DNA from: Burkholderiales bacterium | GTDB taxonomy: Bacteria; Pseudomonadota; Gammaproteobacteria; Burkholderiales; SG8-41 | Assembly: GCA_005800795.1 (NCBI GenBank) | Contig: SYEN01000424.1 | Span: 1 to 6,934 of the forward strand | Reading direction: 5' to 3' | Length of the DNA: 6,934 nucleotides | Shown here: positions 6,178 through 6,934 of the stretch, one piece after another | Layout: each line of letters begins with the position of its first letter | Numbering within the stretch: position 1 is the first letter of the stretch | Program-made: the position numbers and the translations under genes | The notes under the pieces: generated by a model | What the model saw: the letters and a program-made list of their open reading frames with translations, nothing else | The model's database searches: none | Told to the model about the DNA's origin: nothing

Positions 6178-6471
6178 GTGGCAAAGAACTACTACGTTTA
6201 CATGCTGGCAAGCCATAGATACGGCACGATTTACACTGGCGTCACGTCAGACCTCATCAAACGCACGTGGCAACATAAAGAAGGATTTGTCGAAGGCTTC
6301 ACCAAAGAATACGCGGTCAAGCATTTGGTATGGTACGAACAGCACGAAAACGTCCTGTCAGCCATCGCCCGAGAAAAACAAATCAAGAAGTGGAACCGTG
6401 CGTGGAAGATCAAGCTGATACAGGAGGGCAATCCGCAATGGCGGGATTTGTATAGAGTAGTGGTAGGCTAG
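6178..6471 (+). CDS. Small GIY-YIG nuclease-domain protein (UPF0213/YhbQ-like)
   Basis: Single-domain GIY-YIG protein of 97 residues from the GTG at 6178. The fold's landmarks are present: YYVYM (5-9, the GIY strand), IYTGVTSDLIKR (18-29, the YIG strand as YTG with Tyr19, then Arg29), His33, and the metal-binding glutamate Glu66 in AIAREKQIKKW (62-72), with NPQWRDLY near the end. It resembles free-standing YhbQ-type relatives, which begin at this same M-A-K-x-YYVY position. The frame stays open upstream to an ATG at 6022 inside the PAL-like gene, but that extension translates the repeat and overlaps the neighbour, so I reject it. GTG has no strong Shine-Dalgarno sequence, and GGCGGGAA in the left repeat is the nearest purine run. 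All catalytic positions look intact, so DNA cleavage is plausible. Flanking inverted repeats abut both ends. The target is unknown. Confidence 0.85.
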   Translation: MAKNYYVYMLASHRYGTIYTGVTSDLIKRTWQHKEGFVEGFTKEYAVKHLVWYEQHENVLSAIAREKQIKKWNRAWKIKLIQEGNPQWRDLYRVVVG

Positions 6472-6472
6472 T

Positions 6473-6509
6473 TGCGTTATGGGTTCCCACCTGCGTGGGA
6501 ACGACAGGG
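6473..6509 (-). repeat. Right 37-bp inverted repeat with internal hairpin (dRS3/REP-like)
   Basis: Inverted copy of 6141-6177, starting one base after the nuclease stop codon. GTTCCCAC (6483-6490), loop CTGC and GTGGGAAC (6495-6502) form a perfect 8-bp stem with a 4-base loop, and the core fits TTCCC-N8-GGGAA. Relative to the left copy there are three substitutions. Two of them fall on opposite sides of the same stem pair (G-C in the left, A-T in the right), so pairing is kept. The third restores a T-A pair that the left copy lacks. No T-run follows directly, so it is not a textbook terminator. Confidence 0.85.
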
Positions 6510-6552
6510 ATGGAATTTTTGATTTTGCAAACTAAACAGAGAGGAAACAAAA

Positions 6553-6934
6553 ATGGGCAACAGCGTACAAAACAAAGTCGTCGTAGTAACCGGTGCGGGT
6601 GGCGGCATCGGCCGTGAAATGGCGCTGGCGATGGCCGCCAATGGCGCCAAGGTCGTGGTCAACGACATCGGTGCGGCCCTTTCAGGCGCGGCAGATGCCG
6701 CCATGGAAGGCGCGGCGCAAAAAGTGGTGAACGAAATCAAGGCTGCGGGCGGCACGGCCGTGGCCAACACCGATTCGGTTTCCACCTGGGCATCGGCCGA
6801 ACACATCATCCAGTGCGCGCTCGATACCTATGGCCGTATCGACGGCGTGGTCAACAACGCCGGTATTTTGCGCGACCGTATTTTTCACAAGATGAGTGAA
6901 GACGACTGGAACTCGGTCATCGCCGTGCATCTGA
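6553..6934 (+). CDS. Short-chain dehydrogenase, (3R)-hydroxyacyl-CoA dehydrogenase-like (partial)
   Basis: The 5' 127 codons of an SDR-family NAD(P)-dependent oxidoreductase, cut by the right edge before the catalytic Ser/Tyr/Lys. The Rossmann nucleotide motif TGAGGGIG is at 13-20. Asp38 at the end of the second strand (VVVNDIG) favours NAD(H). NNAG is at 101-104, followed by ILRDRIFHKMSEDDWNSVIAVHL. The insert AALSGAADAAMEGAAQKVVNEIKAAGGTAVANTDSV resembles the (3R)-hydroxyacyl-CoA dehydrogenase domain of HSD17B4/Fox2 and bacterial relatives in acyl-CoA beta-oxidation or alcohol oxidation. The start ATG has AGAGGA (6540-6545) at 7 nt, just downstream of the right repeat of the GIY-YIG cassette. 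It probably belonged to a transcription unit with the PAL-like gene before the cassette arrived. Confidence 0.9.
   Translation, partial: MGNSVQNKVVVVTGAGGGIGREMALAMAANGAKVVVNDIGAALSGAADAAMEGAAQKVVNEIKAAGGTAVANTDSVSTWASAEHIIQCALDTYGRIDGVVNNAGILRDRIFHKMSEDDWNSVIAVHL

Larger units (their letters stand above)
6141..6509 (+). mobile_element. Compact inverted-repeat-flanked GIY-YIG cassette (putative miniature mobile element)
   Basis: The unit is 369 bp: a 37-bp left repeat, a 294-bp gene beginning at the very next base, one base after the stop, and a 37-bp right repeat in inverted orientation. It lies between two co-directional genes (PAL-like and SDR). Removing it would leave about 94 bases between them, a more usual intergenic distance. 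By hand count the gene is about 49% GC, lower than the neighbouring coding sequence, which fits acquisition. I see no target-site duplication in the flanks (left flank ends AACTGA, right flank begins ATGGAA). The structure is seen directly; mobility is inference. The alternative is a gene that happens to lie between two copies of an abundant genomic palindromic repeat. Confidence 0.65.

Noticed and set aside
6131..6519. Target-site duplication flanking the cassette
   Set aside because: The bases just outside the two repeats (AACTGA on the left, ATGGAA on the right) do not match.
6483..6520. Right repeat as an intrinsic terminator
   Set aside because: The stem is good, but it is followed by GACAGGGATGG before any T-run, so it lacks the adjacent U-tract.

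Overview
This window most likely comes from the chromosome of a betaproteobacterium, probably of the Burkholderiales type. The reasons are a solitary Bug-type (TctC) solute-binding protein, GC-rich coding sequence, protein resemblances to that group, and tripartite-transporter, ICL/PEP-mutase and cupin genes clustered together. No RNA gene or CRISPR array is visible. The taxonomic call is inference from protein style only.

Left block (1-2282): an HPF/RaiA-type ribosome-hibernation protein is followed by an Alx/TerC-type integral membrane metal exporter. Both lie on the minus strand, and the exporter runs off the left edge. They are divergent from a plus-strand NhaR-type LysR regulator. The 140-base gap between them holds a perfect 8+8 bp inverted repeat and a consensus TATAAT box, so the regulator may control itself and the hpf-alx pair. 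Together they look like a stress and ion-homeostasis unit.

Middle block (2283-4947): a leftward three-gene operon, transcribed as ICL/PEP-mutase superfamily lyase, then a bicupin-like protein (4-nt GTGA overlap with the lyase), then a Bug-family periplasmic binding protein (23-nt gap). It looks like a small catabolic unit for uptake and cleavage of an organic acid. The 120-base gap to nhaR is convergent and holds only a long-range inverted repeat.

Right block (4948-6934): divergent from the lyase operon is an NHL beta-propeller that keeps all the recognisable catalytic residues of peptidyl-alpha-hydroxyglycine alpha-amidating lyase (PAL). Further downstream is the 5' part of a short-chain dehydrogenase resembling the (3R)-hydroxyacyl-CoA dehydrogenase domain of HSD17B4/Fox2. 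Between them sits the most striking object in the window, a compact 369-bp cassette at 6141-6509. Two 37-bp inverted repeats (34/37 identical) flank a 97-codon GIY-YIG nuclease gene whose GTG start abuts the left repeat and whose stop lies one base before the right repeat. Each repeat folds into a hairpin of the TTCCC-N8-GGGAA type, and two of the three differences between the copies are a compensatory pair (G-C versus A-T). This suggests a miniature repeat-plus-nuclease mobile unit, formally like REP/RAYT systems but with a GIY-YIG nuclease.
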